From NCBI GenBank assembly GCA_948695535.1, contig CAPRTS010000002.1, positions 73,545-137,544 on the forward strand: a stretch of 64,000 nucleotides of DNA. The letters are read 5' to 3'. The notes under the pieces were generated by a model. That model did no database searches. It was given only the letters and a program-made list of their open reading frames with translations, and had not been told where the DNA came from. Of this stretch, positions 62,244 through 64,000 are shown piece after piece (positions within the stretch are counted from its first letter, which is position 1; each line of letters starts with the position of its first letter). This DNA comes from an uncultured Eubacteriales bacterium (GTDB taxonomy: Bacteria > Bacillota > Clostridia > Christensenellales > UBA1242). A program made the translations under genes and the position numbers.

Positions 62244-63084
62244 ACGAAGTTCCCCCACACGGTAAAATAATTTTTTCTGCTGTCGGCAGTCCAATCTCGT
62301 AAGTTTGGATTTTATATTTTAACTCACCTAAATTTTTTCGCAAAACGTTTTCAATCACGGTTGGCTGGACGCTGGCTGTATAGTTGTTAACCAAAATAAA
62401 TAGGGGTTTACTTGATAACAATTTTATACAGTTTGCTACTAAATGATTTAAGTCGTTTTCCAATTTCCATACCTCCCCATTGGCGCCACGACCAAAATTA
62501 GGTGGATCCATAATTATTGCGTCATAATGATTACCACGGCGGATTTCACGTTCGACAAACTTTTGACAATCGTCCACAATGTAGCGCACGCTCTCGTACG
62601 GCAAATGGTTCAAAGCCACATTACGTTTCGCCACTTCGGTCATACCGCGACTGGCATCAACGTGGGTAACCACGGCACCAGCCGCCGCACAAACTACCGT
62701 TGCCCCACCAGTATAAGCAAAAAGGTTCAAAACCTTGGCACCATGGTTTTGTTGCAAAATACCACTCATTAAATCCCAATTTACCGCTTGTTCAGGGAAT
62801 AGTCCAGTATGTTTGAAATTCATTGGACTGATGATAAAGGACAGATTTTTATATTTGATTGTCCATTCTGGTGGTGTTGGTTGTAACCATTGCCATGCCC
62901 CACCACCCGTAGCCGAACGCAAATAATGCCCGGCAATGTTAGGGTAAGACTTAAAGTCGATTGCTGGTTGCCAAATGGCTTGCGGATCCGGACGTAACAA
63001 AACTATATCGCCCCAGCGTTCCAATTTTTCACCGTTACCCGTAGCAATAATCGCAAAATCACGCCAACTGGACGAGTATTTCAT
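62227..63084 (-). CDS. RlmI-like class I SAM methyltransferase
   Basis: 285 residues from MKYSSSWRDFAI at 63084; frames further upstream lie in ileS. Motif I VLNLFAYTGGATV and the catalytic DPPNFGRG (NPP/DPP) are as in the SAM-dependent 23S rRNA (cytosine) methyltransferase-related group; VDASRGMTEVAKRN contacts the SAM. No PUA domain. Overlaps the 3' end of ileS by 26 nt. Substrate inferred as rRNA. Confidence 0.85.
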   Translation of the reverse strand: MKYSSSWRDFAIIATGNGEKLERWGDIVLLRPDPQAIWQPAIDFKSYPNIAGHYLRSATGGGAWQWLQPTPPEWTIKYKNLSFIISPMNFKHTGLFPEQAVNWDLMSGILQQNHGAKVLNLFAYTGGATVVCAAAGAVVTHVDASRGMTEVAKRNVALNHLPYESVRYIVDDCQKFVEREIRRGNHYDAIIMDPPNFGRGANGEVWKLENDLNHLVANCIKLLSSKPLFILVNNYTASVQPTVIENVLRKNLGELKYKIQTYEIGLPTAEKIILPCGGTSYVSFL

Positions 63085-64000
63085 TTTTGTTCTTTCCTTT
63101 TTCAATTTGCACATCAACGGCCAACACTTCTTGCATAATGCGTGGTTTGTGTGCGTTAATTGCGGTAAAAGTTTGTTCATCTGCCGTTTTAATCGTTATC
63201 TTAATACGGTCTTGTAGATCTAATTTCAAATTGGCGCGTTCAATTTGAATGGTACGAATCATTTCCCGAGCGATGCCTTCCAACATTAAATCGTCGGTAA
63301 TTGTCGTATCCAAAACTACGGTCGTGGCACCGCTGCTGGCAATGACAAAACCTTCTTTGGGTGCCAGTTTACGTTCAAATAATTCAGGGCTTAAAGGCTC
63401 AAAACCAGTAACTTTAATTTTTTGGTTAGCGTCAAACGCCGCCACATGTTCCGGCATTCTTTTAAGTTTTTGTAGTGCTTCTTTCAATTTCTGCACTTTA
63501 TTCTTTAACACTACTCCTGCTTTTTTGAAGTTGACAACTAAATATGCGACGTTAAATTTGTTATCATCAGTAACCAATTCAATTTTTTTAACATTTAATT
63601 GATCTTTAATCAAATCACTAAACATTTCAATTGATTTTATATGATCAGTTTTAATAAACAATTTGCTCAAAGGTTGCTTAACAGGAATTTGGTGTTCAGC
63701 CCGTAATGACAAGCCTAAACTGATTATTTCCTGCACGAAAGCCACGTGTGGCAACATATCGGTTTTATCTTTTAACTTAAATGGTATTGGGTAAGTCGCC
63801 AACATCACCGGTTCTTCATCTTCACCAAAACAGTTTTGCCACAAGTATTGCGTGTAACTGGGAACAATAGGCGTTAATACAATTACTACCGTGCGCAAAG
63901 CGTTAAATAAGCACCAGTATGCGTTCATTTTGTCACTGTCTTCACCATTTTTCCAAAAACGGCGACGATTAACCCGGATATAAAAATTGGTAATATTTTC
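63059..64000 (-). CDS. ileS: Isoleucyl-tRNA synthetase, C-terminal part
   Basis: About 313 residues at the 3' end; the frame is open to the window edge. FYIRVNRRRFW and NAYWCLFNALRTVVIVLTPIVP are typical of the anticodon-binding domain of eukaryote-like (long) IleRS. The catalytic motifs lie outside the window. The end contains a coiled helical tail (KVQKLKEALQKLKRM) and a repeat-like C-terminal extension. Confidence 0.9.
   Translation of the reverse strand, partial: ENITNFYIRVNRRRFWKNGEDSDKMNAYWCLFNALRTVVIVLTPIVPSYTQYLWQNCFGEDEEPVMLATYPIPFKLKDKTDMLPHVAFVQEIISLGLSLRAEHQIPVKQPLSKLFIKTDHIKSIEMFSDLIKDQLNVKKIELVTDDNKFNVAYLVVNFKKAGVVLKNKVQKLKEALQKLKRMPEHVAAFDANQKIKVTGFEPLSPELFERKLAPKEGFVIASSGATTVVLDTTITDDLMLEGIAREMIRTIQIERANLKLDLQDRIKITIKTADEQTFTAINAHKPRIMQEVLAVDVQIEKGKNKNEILVQLA

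Overview
The window reads as a chromosomal stretch of a low-to-mid-GC Gram-positive bacterium with the standard genetic code, most likely an uncultured gut lineage of the Bacillota (Clostridia-like). I base this on very large MBG/YDG and InlB-repeat surface proteins with C-terminal membrane anchors, DnaD and DnaI-type primosome genes, a stand-alone Spo0A-type DNA-binding domain, a eukaryote/archaeal-like prolyl-tRNA synthetase, and an infC-rpmI-rplT operon behind an attenuator leader. A finer taxonomic placement cannot be made from sequence reading alone.

Layout. 1-8859: a giant surface protein (partial), a small basic protein and a lipoprotein whose start is interrupted by an AAAC tetranucleotide repeat. 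8942-18227: tRNA-Asp carrying an integrated element bounded by a perfect 45-bp direct repeat. It has a tyrosine integrase, a repressor with palindromic operators inside a divergent promoter, and a tightly coupled minus-strand operon with a Zot-like ATPase, an SSB, a Kelch-like propeller protein and a large membrane-anchored InlB-repeat protein: a filamentous-phage (inovirus)-like prophage. 18273-18761: tspO. 19093-23781: a second, unrelated single-stranded-DNA phage, a complete gokushovirus-like microvirus (VP8-like, VP5-like, VP3, VP1, VP2, VP4) flanked by dif-like repeats about 4.68 kb apart. It carries an overlapping gene inside VP3 and an antisense small membrane-protein gene with its own promoter.

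23926-33773: host genes (proS, tyrS, M29 aminopeptidase, superoxide dismutase, lytic transglycosylase, an ABC exporter, a phosphoribosyltransferase-like protein, an S51-like peptidase, tRNA-Tyr). 33821-46548: a second MBG surface protein, dapA, primosome genes, ruvC, yebC, an RNA methyltransferase, rplT-rpmI-infC, two nucleotide-related proteins, an unknown two-gene unit, a PepD dipeptidase and an acetyltransferase. 46634-64000: rpsO, ftsZ, a P-type ATPase, mutL, mutS, miaB, a class A PBP, RNA methyltransferases, rsmA, tatD, greA, a Spo0A-C-like regulator, a HIT protein and the 3' end of ileS.

Two themes stand out. First, two ssDNA prophages of unrelated families sit less than 1 kb apart, using different integration routes (a tyrosine integrase at tRNA-Asp, and probably the host XerCD system). 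Second, many first genes of host transcription units start 5-8 nt after a good -10 box with a correctly spaced -35, so they are probably leaderless, whereas downstream operon genes and the phage genes use Shine-Dalgarno sites. The antisense microvirus gene follows the host-like leaderless design, which suggests it is expressed from the prophage during lysogeny.
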